DNA from: Daucus carota subsp. sativus
Lineage: Eukaryota; Streptophyta; Magnoliopsida; Apiales; Apiaceae
Direction of reading: 5' to 3'
Assembly (NCBI RefSeq): GCF_001625215.2
Contig: NC_030389.2
Location: forward strand, 43,761,454 to 43,825,453
Length of the DNA stretch: 64,000 nt
The position numbers and the translations under genes are program-made. Shown here in pieces: positions 1 through 11,592 of this stretch. The notes beneath the pieces are model-generated. The model ran no database searches. It was given only the letters and a program-made list of their open reading frames with translations, and was not told where the DNA came from. Each line of letters starts with the position of its first letter. Positions within the stretch are counted from its first letter, which is position 1.

Positions 1-547
1 CTATTGTATTTCCTGTGTCTTGGAGTTTCTTTGGTTATGATACTCTTAGGTCTTATACCTATAGGATGGACAAAGAGAGGTACAGTGAAGAGAGTATAAG
101 TGAAACAGGAGGGACGCAGAAATGCTAAGATCTAGTTTATGAGAAATTCTGAAAAGAATATGGCTCGCTTTACTAATTAAACTTTAAAACCTGTTCTTAA
201 ATGTATGATCTGGGTCTTTAAGTCATATTGGTATATTACTAATATGTTATTAGTTTTCTGTCAAGACTTATTTAGCACATGTTTGGATTAGGTTACCAAT
301 TATCATATATCATATGTTAATTTTCCGTGTTCTAAGTTTGTTAGGGATGTTTTTCTTTTTTATGTATTTTTTTTGCTGCACATTAACCTTTTTATGGATG
401 CTCCCTGTATTGTTAAGACTTTGTACAACCAGCATTTTTCTGATTAGCAGGATGCTTTCTGTTTCTTGAGATTTTTACCTAATCTGGATAAGTGGATATT
501 TTAATTAATTGATACTGTTCTTTTTACTAAAAAATAATGCTCCTCAG

Positions 548-3500
548 GAAGCAGAAGACACAAACTATCAGGAAGAAGGAGAAGCTGCAGATGTTTTTGA
601 CAGTGACTTTGATGAAGATGTAAGTTCTTGCAATTGTGGTTCTTTTCTGTTTCACTTCTTTAATTCTTTGTAATACCTTTTACAAGTGCCCCTTTATCTT
701 AATACAAACAGGTCTCAGATACGCACTCAATTCTTCTCTATTGCCTTCTTAACAGGAACCTGATCAAGATGAAGCAGTAGAAAATGAACCAGATGATAGG
801 TCAACTTTCCCACCCTTTCTTTAGTTTAAGTTCATATTATTTGTGGGTGTCATTATAATAGTTTTTATTAACAGGGTGCGATCAAGAAAGCGATTAGTGT
901 ATCCAGGACATCCAGCGTCCAAAAAGAAACAGAAAAAGAAAGTTATCTCTGCTCCACAAAGAGATCCCAACGATGAACAAGCGCATGGTAGATCTACTGA
1001 TTATAAACCTGATGATATGACTGAAGACTTGGAAGTTGAGAGAAGTGTTAGAAAATCTACAAGAACCTCAGTCATTGTAAGGCAAGCTGAAAGGGATGCA
1101 ATACGTGCAGCAGTGCAAGCAACTATGAAGGTCTGTTTGAATCATGTTATGTATTTCAGTCTATATAACATGAATTTTCTTAGGTCTTTTTGAGCAAATA
1201 AGATGGTCTTTGGCATGTGATATTCTTGGGTGTTCTGTTCTCATGGTATATCTTCCGACAGACTCTAGCTTGAGTCTTAGCTCATTTTGTATTTATATGT
1301 GGTGGTCATCTTTTTAATTACTTCTTTAGTAAATGGGTGGTTAATATATTTGTCATCACTTGCAAATTGAATGTTGCAGTATGCTGATGACTTCCAGTTA
1401 AAATGCAGTTTCAGTGCAGATCTATTTATGTATTTGTCATCGATTTTCAATACGAATTGATTTTTGACATGTCTGCTGATCTGTATGTGTGTCATATACT
1501 GTGAATTGTGTTAGATATAACCGCATAGGCTATAGGTTGAATTGACACTTTATCTTTTGGTCAGCCAATAAAGAGGAAAAAGGAAGGTGAGGAAAAGAGG
1601 ATGACCCAAGAAGAGATGCTTCTGGAAGCTGCTCAGACAGGTATAACCTGAGTAAGATATATAATGAGATAGTAATATGATAGGATCTTTCACTAGATGA
1701 TATGATCGTGTTGTTGACTGGTTGCTTGAACAATTTATAAATGGGAATCCTTCAAATTGCTTAGAATGATATTTTATGTTGCAGAAATCATGAACTTGAG
1801 GAATTTGGAACGTGTGTTAGCAAGGGAAGAAGAAGTTAAAAAAAGAGCAGTTGTGCATAAAGCAGTTTATAGTGGTCCTCAGATACGATATCTTTCTAAA
1901 GAGGGCAAGAATTTCTTATGACTTGTCAATTTTTATTTCAATTTTAACTACAGAGTCGTATTTCCTACCTTTATTATTTTCTTTGTTGTATAATAAGTAT
2001 GCCATATTTGTAAATGATCAGAAACCAGTGTTGACCGTGCTGTTGGATTTGAAAATAATAAGCTATTACTTATGCAAGTCACAATTTTGTTTCTCCTTGC
2101 TGATCTGAAGTTCTTGAAATTTTGCAGGATGTTCATATTTAGAATTCAGGAATGGGGCGTCCTTTCACTCAAAGGTTCCTGCAACACCTGTCCCTTGTAA
2201 GCTCTAGGTTTTAGCTTATTAATAAAATACTTAAAAAATAGTTAAGGTATTTATATTTTAAGTTAGCTCAGCCCTGACTGCAAATAAAACAACATATTTT
2301 TTACCGTGTATGGTAAGCCTCTGTTCATATAAAGTGCTAATGAATCAAGATTCTATCTCAGAAATGCTTAAAAAGTTGTGCATGCTTTTGTGTCAAGAAC
2401 ACTCCTGTTGTCCACTGGATAAGCAATTAGTCCCTTATTGCAAAGTGGTCTTACAAGGAGGTAGAACTGCTTATTTAGATAATAATTTCCCTAATATAAA
2501 TACTCATACGCTGAGGACTCGACTGAAGGCAGGAGAAGGCTATCACTATGCTTGAGGCCTTAAGTCGAGGGATGAGATAATGAACTTGTAACTGAAAACT
2601 ATTCCGTTTTTTGTCTGGATACCTTATATAATTATAAATATATACTATGTACCCACACTGCGAGAGCATCATCCCGTGTTTTTCCCCGCCAAAGCCCTTG
2701 AACTTGGCAAGTAGCAGCTCTTCAACTTTTACTGGGAAACCCCAACATTCACCAATAAGCGGAACAATGCACATGACTTAAATCCTTTAGACATTAGTGA
2801 ACAGAAAAGATATTCCTGCTATCCTGTATACTGATCGAAGAAACACTTGAGTGTTCAATAATAAAGATATTAAACAAAACATCTTCTAATTTTGTTGCGG
2901 TTCAGATTTATCTTTGAACCAAATCATCTTTCAGATATTCTGTGGTTCAGATATATTAGCTGCCCACAATTTGTGTCTTGTGATCAATATTAACCTCAAG
3001 TTCATTATGTTCTGTTTTGCAGATTCACAGAAGTCTGTCTGTGCAGTTACTGGACTACCCGCAAAGTAAGTACTTTGGCTTTTATTTCAGAGTTTAAGTA
3101 TCATTCTCATCAATTTTTTATACGGTTGAATGAATGACTATACTTTTCTTGATTTTAGTTTGGAATATTGTCGCAAATAAGTACTGTATAAATTTCCTTA
3201 ATATTGGTGTTTTATGGGTGGCTGACACATTTCATCCCTTGTCTCTCCTTCATTTGTGTGAAAATTTTCATTCCATCTTTACCTAACTCTTTTTGTCCAA
3301 CGTTTTACCAAGCCCAGTTGACTGACGGACTGTTTTTTTAACAATCAGTATATATTTAAGTATATAGGCAGCAGTAGGGGCACCTTTAGTACTTCCCTTG
3401 GGCATTACTTGATTCTCCTTGACTGATGCGTTAGGTATTATGATCTAATGCAGGTACCGTGATCCAAAAACAGGGCTACCTTATGCAACAAAAGAAGCCT

Positions 3501-4830
3501 TTAAGATCATTCGTGAAAGGTAGATTCTTGTAGTCTTTACTTGATCCTAAGAAGAGGCAAACATTTCCTTTAAATTGATCTGGGTTCTGTTACTTTGTTT
3601 CTTTTTGGTCTCCTGCTTTACTTGTTTCTTAATTTGAACATGTGTGCGACAAGGGATGGGATGGGTCAGTGGGAGAGAAGGAATTAAAAACACCAATTGA
3701 CCAATCATTGCATAAACCTGTACTACTTTGTAGGGCTGGTAATTTCGGGTATCAGGTCGGGTTAGACATACTAAGATCAAAAAATTGATAAAACCCAAAC
3801 TCGACCCAAACCAGACCTGCACAATTCACTGGTAACCCGAACCCGCCCCGCCCTGCCCCACAGTAATTCATTAATAAATCTACATTTTAAATAATAAATA
3901 AATGTCATTTGAATCTTACAAATTCATTGATATTATATTAAAATAAGTATTTATGAAATTTACATCATAGATAATACAAAAAATATATAGAATATATGTA
4001 TTTTTATAAAAATATAACATTTAGTATCATATATATAATTTCGGGTAATTTCATGTAACCCGAATTCAACCCGAAAATGACCCACTTTTTCAGGTTGATT
4101 TTGGGTCAACCCGAAATCAACCCAAACCCAAAAACCTCTAACCCAAATTCGTGTCGGTTGTCGGGTTGTGTTTGATTTGCCACCCCTACTACTTTGAACT
4201 TTCAGCTTACAAATTATTAGGATAAATGATCCTTCGTATTACCCTACATATCACCCTTATTAAATATTTGTCATTGTGAATTATATAAATCCAATAATGA
4301 ATCAGTAAATCTTACAAGTGAAAAAAAGCTTCACATTAGTATAATCTCATCTTTAGTTGCTTCGAAGGTGGCGTAAATGATATAATTTTGACGATATATC
4401 CACCTGAAATCAATATAAGCTGTTAATATCAGTTATATATAGTTAAAATTTCGAAGATGTATTACTGTATGGAGAGCTACCTAATTCCTAATATTTTATA
4501 TTGTATTTAGGGCTTGAACTAGGGCATTGGTTGGACTTGTTCTAAGCCCATCTATATATTGCCATCTGGAGCAAAAATTATTTTTTTACTTTTTTCTTAT
4601 GTTGCCATTGTTGTCTTGACATTTTATTGTTATCTTGCAGGGCTTCACATGAAAATAAAAACTTTGGGCGGAAAAACGGCGAAGGGGACCTTTGTGACTT
4701 ACTATCTAACCAAGGTTTCTCAAGACAAGGAAAGAGATCAGTGATTCCAAATAGCAAGGACACGTCAAGCTTTCGCTTGGTGGCACGTTTCCGTAGATTT
4801 GCGACTCCAGATAGCCAAGATTCAGAGTAG
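548..4830 (+). CDS. SWC2: SWR1 complex subunit 2 (SWC2/YL1/VPS72 family), 5' part outside window
   Basis: Subunit of the nuclear SWR1 remodeller, which exchanges H2A for H2A.Z; YL1 proteins bind the H2A.Z-H2B dimer. Exons read as 548-619, 756-799, 875-1130, 1565-1640, 1785-1904, 2128-2196, 3023-3065, 3454-3519 and 4641-4830, with matching phases. Visible in order: an acidic stretch (VFDSDFDEDEPDQDEAVENE), a basic patch (KKKQKKK), a helical charged region (MTQEEMLLEAA...NLERVLAREEEVKKRA), then the YL1 C-terminal domain with CAVTGLPAKYRDPKTGLPYA and FKIIRER. Stop at 4828-4830. The initiator exon is not in the window; the family normally has about 45 more N-terminal residues. The intron after 1904 has a GC donor. 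The last intron is enlarged by a MITE. Family assignment is firm; exact junctions are inferred. Confidence 0.93.
3731..4188. mobile_element. hAT-type MITE in the last SWC2 intron
   Basis: 458 bp with imperfect terminal inverted repeats (TAGGGCTGG at the left end, CCACCCCTA at the right) and an 8-bp target duplication CTACTTTG at 3723-3730 and 4189-4196. The sub-terminal sequence is rich in GGGTTGGGTT-like motifs in inverted orientation, and the centre is AT-rich. No open reading frame. TAGGGGTGGCA-type ends and 8-bp duplications are known for non-autonomous hAT elements in plants. Confidence 0.85.
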
Positions 4831-5508
4831 CAGGCTTATCGATGAACTTTTTGTAAATTAGAAACTTCTAGGTCCAACCTCTGTTCTGTATGTGATAGTC
4901 TGATACATGTCATATGACAAATCATTTATTTCATATTAACTTAACAAAATTAATAAAAATCTTTGTAGTAAATCATATTATCATCAAAATTGGCGCATGA
5001 ATTTATTTTAAGAGATCAAGTATGACATAGGTTGAATCAAGTAACAAATATAATTTTAATATTTTATTATTGTATTTTATATTATATTTAACGTAATATT
5101 TGTATCTTCAATGATACTATTGAATCATATTTTCAGCCTTTTTATTTGAGAGAGTCATACCTTTTATTCTATTCTTGACAAACAAATTATTTTATTAAAA
5201 TAAAACACCCAAACAAATATCGAAACTTGGAACCCAGCTTGCAAAAGACCCTCAACCCTTGACAACATGTGTATGAAAAAAACGAACTAAAAACAGGTAT
5301 TTTATTTTGAATCACTTAACACATAAAATATTTAAATTATTTAATCTAAAAAATATTATAATAGCATCCGGAACAATCCAATATACATCATCGGTGAAAC
5401 TAGTAAGATCGTAATTGTTCGTAGAAGAAGTAAACCCACTGATATTGGATAAATATCTCAAAATATAAACAACTTTTTGTTTTTAAAGTCTTACAGTATT
5501 TCTTTAAA
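4831..5508. other. SWC2 3' flank, no gene seen
   Basis: AT-rich sequence after the SWC2 stop codon. Its first part should be the 3' UTR. I see no conserved reading frame or repeat boundary before the foldback element at 5509. Confidence 0.5.
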
Positions 5509-5808
5509 GGGACCAGGTCCCTGGCAGCCGTATGCCAGTGACTGGTTAACCAACACCCACGTCCTGGGCCGTTGGATGCATATCCAGCAGCCAGGATCAT
5601 ATTAAAATTTTAATATGATCCAGCGTTTTTTTAGCGCTGGACGGGGATTTAATTTTAATATGTCGGGGGATCCCCGTCCACCGCTAAAAAAGCGCTGGAC
5701 ATATTAAAAGTTTAGTATGATCCTGGCCGCTGGATATGCATCCAACGGTCCAGAAACTGATTGTTATTTAACAAGTCCACAGTAGCCGGTTGCTGTGGAC
5801 CGCTACCC
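5509..5808. mobile_element. Mutator-type foldback MITE
   Basis: 300 bp, almost entirely palindromic. Arms share GGATGCATATCCAGC and CCAGGATCATA blocks, and a central pair of TTTAGCGCTGGAC / GTCCACCGCTAAA arms closes a GC-rich hairpin. Ends are GGGACC...GGTCC and GGACCGCTACCC. A perfect 9-bp target duplication TTCTTTAAA flanks it at 5500-5508 and 5809-5817; 9 bp is the usual length for Mutator-like elements. No coding capacity. Confidence 0.85.
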
Positions 5809-5956
5809 TTCTTTAAATAAGATTATAAGTAAAATATATAGATTCAAAATTTAGAAAGAAAAAAAAGTGATTTTAATGTTTAACCAAAAAATTTGGAAGA
5901 CTTAGAAAGAACAATAAAGATAGTTTGGATAATAATTTAATTCAATGAAAACAATA

Positions 5957-6179
5957 CTCCTCCGGATCAAAAAAGATGAACTATGTTACGCACCTTTCAA
6001 TATGATCCGTAGAGATAAATATAAATAATATTTTTTAAATTTTTTATTTTGTATAAAGTATAGGGTCCGTATTTTTAGAAAAAATAAAAAAATTGAAAAA
6101 TAATATTTACACGTGTCTCTTCCACAGTACATTAAACCGTGTGAAAAATTTAATGGGTCATTTTTGTGAGTACGGGGAG
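5957..6179. mobile_element. Stowaway-like MITE
   Basis: About 223 bp between TA dinucleotides, with ends CTCCTCCGGATC and, reverse complemented, CTCCCCGTACTC. The arms are partly complementary. It ends three bases before the start of the tandem duplication at 6183. The terminal repeat is less perfect than in the other Stowaway-like elements here. Confidence 0.55.
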
Positions 6180-7164
6180 TATAACTCATTTTTATAAAAT
6201 TCGTATACGAAAGAAGCTTTCTTTGAGCCCTAGAAGTGTTGATTGCATTTCAAGTGAAATCGACCTGCCCCATTTCGGTGAGTACCCTTTATTCTTTGCT
6301 TGCTAAATTGCCCAAATTTCAATTTTTCTATGTAGAATTTGGCTTTGCGTTGGTAATATATATGCTCTGTATGTCTGTTGTTTCCAATTGAATGTGATGA
6401 AATTGCATGTCTGGTGATGCATTACTAGCTTTAATTGTACTATTTATTAGCATTTCAAATGAAATTGATCTGACCCATTTGCGTGATTGTTTCACAAATA
6501 GTTTCCTTCTCTAAGAGTTGAGATAGGCTTGTCTGTCGTTTGTTGATGGTGCTACTTGTAGACATTTCAGTACCCATTTAAGTTCAGGCATTTGCTTTTT
6601 CTCCATGTTGGATATTCGAGATTGGGTTCCCGCGTTGGTAATATTATCTAATATCTGTGAATTACTGATGGTTCCGGAAAAATCATAAACTTTGAATCTG
6701 TGTTAAGGGGGTGTGCATGAGAAAGGGATGGTTTTCTTGGGTTTCGGTTTAGAGATATTGTCATCCTCCCACGAGGAGATTGTGGCAGGTGAGGTGAACA
6801 AGTCATGTATGTGGGTAAAGCTAACTTGAGCATTATATTTGCACAAGCAAATTGCTTATCAAGAGTAGGCAAAATGATTCCAATAGGTATACACATAAAG
6901 CAAATGTGAATAAGGCACAAATTCTATTCTTATATCTTATGTTTCCAGTGTTGAGTATTATTTTATCCACACAGTACTCATAAATTCTCGTGCTAAGAAA
7001 TAAAGAAGAGTCAGTCTTATGATTAGTGTTTTAAGAAAATTTAGCTTTTATTCTTCATAAGCAAAAATTGAACTACTACTAACAGTAATTCAGTTTCTAT
7101 TGGACTACAGAATAAGTTTTCGAATTCAGAAATTCCTGGAGCCAAGGTGAATTGTGCTTTGCAG

Positions 7165-7173
7165 ATGCGATAA
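7165..7173 (+). promoter_or_regulatory. Two-codon upstream ORF (ATG CGA TAA), copy A
   Basis: The second 5' UTR exon appears to begin at 7165, right after the acceptor TTTGCAG, with ATGCGATAA, six bases upstream of the proposed main ATG at 7179. The same nine bases are kept in copy B (11579-11587). Such a minimal uORF could depress or tune translation; the effect is inference. Confidence 0.55.
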
Positions 7174-7178
7174 AAAAG

Positions 7179-8766
7179 ATGGTTAGTTATCACTACACAC
7201 AAACTCTTTTACCATATTTTCAGGAAGACTTTGCTTTAATTAGTAAATCTAATAGAATCTTGTAGACCTTTGCTTTCTGTTGTGTATTTTCACACTATAA
7301 TCTTTAAACTTTTTACTGAGTGTGTTTGTTTTTGGTTTCTTATCATGTAGAAATAATTTTTTATTCAGTCAACTTGTTAAAATAACTGCTTGACCTGCAC
7401 TTTTTGACTGTTCACTTGTTGCTACTCCAAATAACTGTCTAAAAACTTTGATGGCTCTCCTGATTCAAAATGGCAAGACCAACATCACTGTTATCATTTA
7501 TTTGAATGCTTTGACTATACATGTGGTTATACTCTTATAAACTGGCTTTCTTTCAGTATTTCAGAAAATTGCTGGATGCTCTGCATATTTGTATTTGAAC
7601 TTGCCCCCCTGGTCTTAAAAGCTATGTCTAAACAGTTAATTTGGTTCTTAGTCCTGTATTTGTTGTATCATATAGCTGAATCCTTCCCTTTTATACATTT
7701 TTTGTAGGAAAAAGAAGCAAAGAAGGAAGCTTTTAGGAAGTATTTAGAGTCTAGGGGAGTTGCTGATTCTTTGACAAAAGGTTTCATCTTCCTGACTGTT
7801 CCCTTTTGCTTGTAACTTAGTTATAATGAGTAGGTCGCTTCTGTCTAGGTAATCTTTTTGTTGTGCCTTATATCTCATGGCATTTTCATTGATTCTATTA
7901 CTATATTTTATTTATTATTTTTATATGGTTTTTATTTCTTTTTTTACTTGTAGTTCTTGTGGCACTTTATGAGCCGAATGTAGAGCCTTCCTCGGCCATT
8001 GAGTAAGCTTGCATTTTTTTCTCAGCATAACTTCTTCATTTCCTTTTCGTTTTGTACATTAACCTGGAAAACAAGGCCAATTTCTGCAGCTCATTAAAAT
8101 TGGCTATGTTCAATAGTCAGACCTATAAATATGAATTTGGGATTCTTGCAATTTTGATAATTTGTCTATTAGATTTACATTTTTGGTGTTCAAATGTGTT
8201 GTGATATAATGACCTTCATCCTGGTTTTCCAGGATCATCCAGCAAAGAATGGGTGGTCTAAGTTTATCCGACTATGACAAGCTACTAGCTGATATGTCTG
8301 TTTTGAGAATTAAGCATAAAGAGCTTTTGGCAGCACATGAAGTGAAGCGCAGGGAGGTAGGCCTTGAGTTCATCATTGTTTCATGAATAAGTTTGGATTC
8401 ATTGTCTCCCATGCTTGTTTCTCCATCCCTTTGTTTCTAATACAGCGAATTGTTTTAGAATAATAAGCTCTGTTACAAAGTATAATGACATGCCTAGTAC
8501 CAAGATGTCCAGGGGTCTTATAATGTAAACTTGTAAAAAGCATGTGAGCCGCAACCAAAAGGTTGTCTTGTGGCCTTGTATCAATAATAATTGTTTTCTG
8601 TAGGGTATTTGATGGTGTGAATATGCTATTTAATTTAGCCACTCTCTGCCGAGTGACGTGATCACTGACGTTCTTTCTCTATGGATTGCAGATTGAGGAA
8701 TTATTAAGCTCTATCATCATGTCATCAGCCAAGGAGACAAATGATATGGAAGGTTCTGGAGCATAA
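7179..8766 (+). CDS. MYCBP/AMY-1-like small coiled-coil protein, copy A
   Basis: Plant homologue of the c-Myc-binding protein MYCBP, a small helical protein; its plant role is little known. Exons: 7179-7181 (ATG alone), 7708-7780, 7954-8002, 8233-8356, 8692-8766, giving 107 residues. Signature blocks: MEKEAKKEAFRKYLES, DSLTKVLVALYE, SDYDKLLADMS and the C-terminal heptad-like helix IKHKELLAAHE. Compared with copy B, GGPS has become GGLS and E-Q-N is E-P-N. One extra base in the last exon (GAAGG against GAGG) shifts the frame, so the tail is MEGSGA instead of MEVLDHNVL. The start is chosen because the ATG abuts a GTTAGT donor and joins in frame to GAAAAAGAA. Confidence 0.85.
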
Positions 8767-9232
8767 TGTTCTTTGAGAGGATTGCTCAAATATTTGATAG
8801 AATTGTCTTTGGTCATCTGTCTTTTTACACCTCTTGGTGTTACACTTATCTGCCCAGACTTTATGTTTTGGTTGGCAGTCATCATATTTCTAATCTGTAA
8901 TATTCTCGTATAAATCACTCAGTACCTCTGTAAAATTGTTTCAATTGGGTGTGCTATGCAACTTGGAATTAAACTCATCTGTCAAAGGAAAATGCAGTTT
9001 CAATCTGTGAAGATAATTCATAGGTAAGATTTAACATCCCAGGACGGAATCTGCACTTCTATCAGATATAACTTTGATCATGAATTATAGAAATTATAAT
9101 TGAAAAAAATTATAAAATTTATGCTGTTAGAAAGTATGTGTATTCTACTTGAAGGTATTTAATTGGCAAGACTTCAACAAATTATAGTCAATGTTTAATC
9201 AATTTAAGTGAAAGTCAAACAAGTCAAAAATT

Positions 9233-9595
9233 ATACCCATGTAGTATATGGAGAATTTGAAATGAATAATTCATTTATGTTGAAATGCTCATTTTTATAA
9301 GAGCATAGAGTTGAAAAATAACAAAAAATATTTCGACGACAGGAGAAAAATATATTAACTGAAATTTAGCTACAACAAATTCTCGAACTACAACAAATTC
9401 TCGAACTGTTAATTACAACATGATCCAAAAATAAAAAACGAGCTAATAACAATTTTTTTTGATAATACATATTTATATGTCTTTCTGATTCGTTTTTGAC
9501 TATTTTTTTTTATAATATATACTTATATGTCTTACAAATCAGTAGACGAGTGTAAATTGAACACGGGCCCGGGGATGACATATGAAAACAATATA
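9233..9595. other. Spacer between duplication copies
   Basis: 363 bp of AT-rich sequence with a short direct repeat CTCGAACTACAACAAATT near 9375-9405. No gene and no clear element ends seen. Confidence 0.5.
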
Positions 9596-10384
9596 AACTC
9601 ATTTTTATGAAATTCTTATACGAAGGATTTATTTGAGCCCAGAAGTGTTGATTACTAGCATTTCAAGTGAAATCGTTCTGCCCCATTTCTGTGAGTACCC
9701 TTTATTCTTTGTTTGTTAAATTGCCCAAATTTCACTTTTTCTATGTAGAATTTGGTTTTTGATTGGTATATATATGCTCTGTACGTCTGTTGTTTCCAAT
9801 TGAATGTGATGAAATTGTATGTCCAGTGATGCATTACTAGCTTTAATTGTACTATTTATTAGCATTTCATATGAAATTGATCTGCCCCGTTTGTGTGATT
9901 GTTTTACCAATATGTTCCTTCTCTTAGAGTTGAGATCTGCTTGTCTTTCGATTCTTGATGATGCTACTTGTAGAAATTTAAGTATTTTACTACCCATTTA
10001 AGTTCAGGCATCTGCTTTTTCTTTATGTTGGATATTCGAGATCAGGTTCTCGCATTGGTATAATTATCTAATATCTGTGAATTATTGATGGTTCCGAAAA
10101 AAATGATAAACTATGAATCTGTGTTAAAGGGGTGTGCAGGAGAGAGGGAGGCAGGAGCAGCCGTTTTTTTTTCTTTTTTCTTTTTTAGCTTTATAAGATA
10201 TTATATAGAATTAGAAAAGAATATGAGAGAAAGGGGTATTTTCGGGTCTAAAAGATGAACAAGTCGTGTATGTGGGTAAAGCTAACTTGAGCATGATATT
10301 CGTACAAGCAAATTGCTTATCAAGAGTAGGCAAAATGATTCCAATAGGTATACACATAAAGCAAATTGTGAATAAGGCACAAAT

Positions 10385-11335
10385 CCAAACAATATCTAAA
10401 ACAAGATTAAAAAGGATATTAAAAAAAGGTGATATATGTTAAAGCCTCAAGGTGAACTTGAAATCTTTGGTTGTATTGGTTCATTAGGTCAGATCACGAT
10501 AATGAGGGATTGGTTGAATATACAAAAAAATGTGTTTAAAAAGATGTATGTTAAAAGCAAAAAAGGATCCTGCATTAGTATGTAATATGAGTTAGACCAG
10601 GTCAAACATGAAATGGGTTAAAAACGATGGATTTTTATAAACTTGTTTAAATAGTACTCCCTCCGTCCCCCTGAGTTGTATACATTGGGGGACGGGTACG
10701 CGGCACGGACTTTAATGCTCCTGTTTTACATAGTTCTATAACTTATTTTTAAGAATTTTCTTTTCTGAATAAAAGTTTGAATGTTATATTTTTATTCAGA
10801 AAAAGAAAATTTTAAAAATAAGTTATAGAACTATATTTTACAAGAGCATTGAAGTGCGTGTTGAGCAGTGAAAAAGAAACGTATAGAATTAAATGGGACA
10901 GAGGGAGTACTGAACAAAAATAATAATTGGAGAGCTAAAGAAAAAGATGGCTTTGTATAGAAGAGGATTCTAAATTGTTCATAACTTTTTTCGGTAGTTT
11001 GTTCCAGAAAAGGAAAAAGAACTTTTTGGTATGTATTAACATATATTTCAGTATATGATAAAATATTTATTTTTTAATGATATACAGTTTGCATGGTGTG
11101 TGCGATGCTTGTAAAGATCAACTGAGAAACAATTAGTGAAATAATTAAACTCGAATAAATTATTGTCTTTTAAAACAAATAAATAAATCCAACTACTACT
11201 AGAACTAACTCCAGTTTCCAATAAAAATACTAATGAAACTAATAGTTGAGCGGGGCTATAGGCTATAGCCTCCAATAGTCCCCAAGTGCATTGTCTAATA
11301 TATGATTTTCACATGCAACCCCCAGTTTTTTCAAA
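10385..11335. other. Extra sequence in the 5' UTR intron of copy B
   Basis: Copy A reads AAGGCACAAATTC directly into TATTCTTATATC. Copy B has about 950 bp between the equivalent points. The extra block contains the Stowaway-like element at 10657-10907 and otherwise AT-rich sequence without a recognisable reading frame. I could not define clean ends or a target duplication for the whole block. Confidence 0.7.
10657..10907. mobile_element. Stowaway-like MITE, family 1
   Basis: 251 bp with ends CTCCCTCCGTCCCCC and GGGACAGAGGGAG, flanked by TA on both sides (10655-10656, 10908-10909). The two arms fold over their full length. The same family occurs at 35922-36171 and 36365-36613, and in degraded form at 17009-17211; they share TTGTATACATTGGGG and GCACGGACTTTAATGCTCC. 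Confidence 0.85.
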
Positions 11336-11578
11336 TTTCATTCTTATATCTTATGTTTCCAGTGTTGAGTATTATTTTATCCACACAGTACTCATAAATT
11401 CTCATGCTAAGAAATAAAGAAGAGTCAGTCTTATGATTAGTGTTTTAAGAAAATTTAGCTTTTATTCTTCATAAGCAAAAATTGAACTACTACTAACAGT
11501 AATTCAGTTTCTATCAGACTACAGAACAAGTATTTGAATTCAGAAATTCCTGGAGCAAAGGTGAATTGTGCTTTGCAG

Positions 11579-11587
11579 ATGCGATAA
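11579..11587 (+). promoter_or_regulatory. Two-codon upstream ORF (ATG CGA TAA), copy B
   Basis: Identical to the uORF of copy A, immediately after a TTTGCAG acceptor and six bases before the main ATG at 11593. Confidence 0.55.
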
Positions 11588-11592
11588 AAAAG

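Larger units (their letters stand above)
6183..9232 (+). repeat. Tandem segmental duplication, copy A
   Basis: A 3.05-kb block starting AACTCATTTTTAT and ending near AAGTCAAAAATTA. It is repeated downstream at 9596-13771 with high identity in exons, introns and flanks. It contains the promoter, 5' UTR intron (about 6278-7164) and coding exons of the first MYCBP-like gene. Confidence 0.92.
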
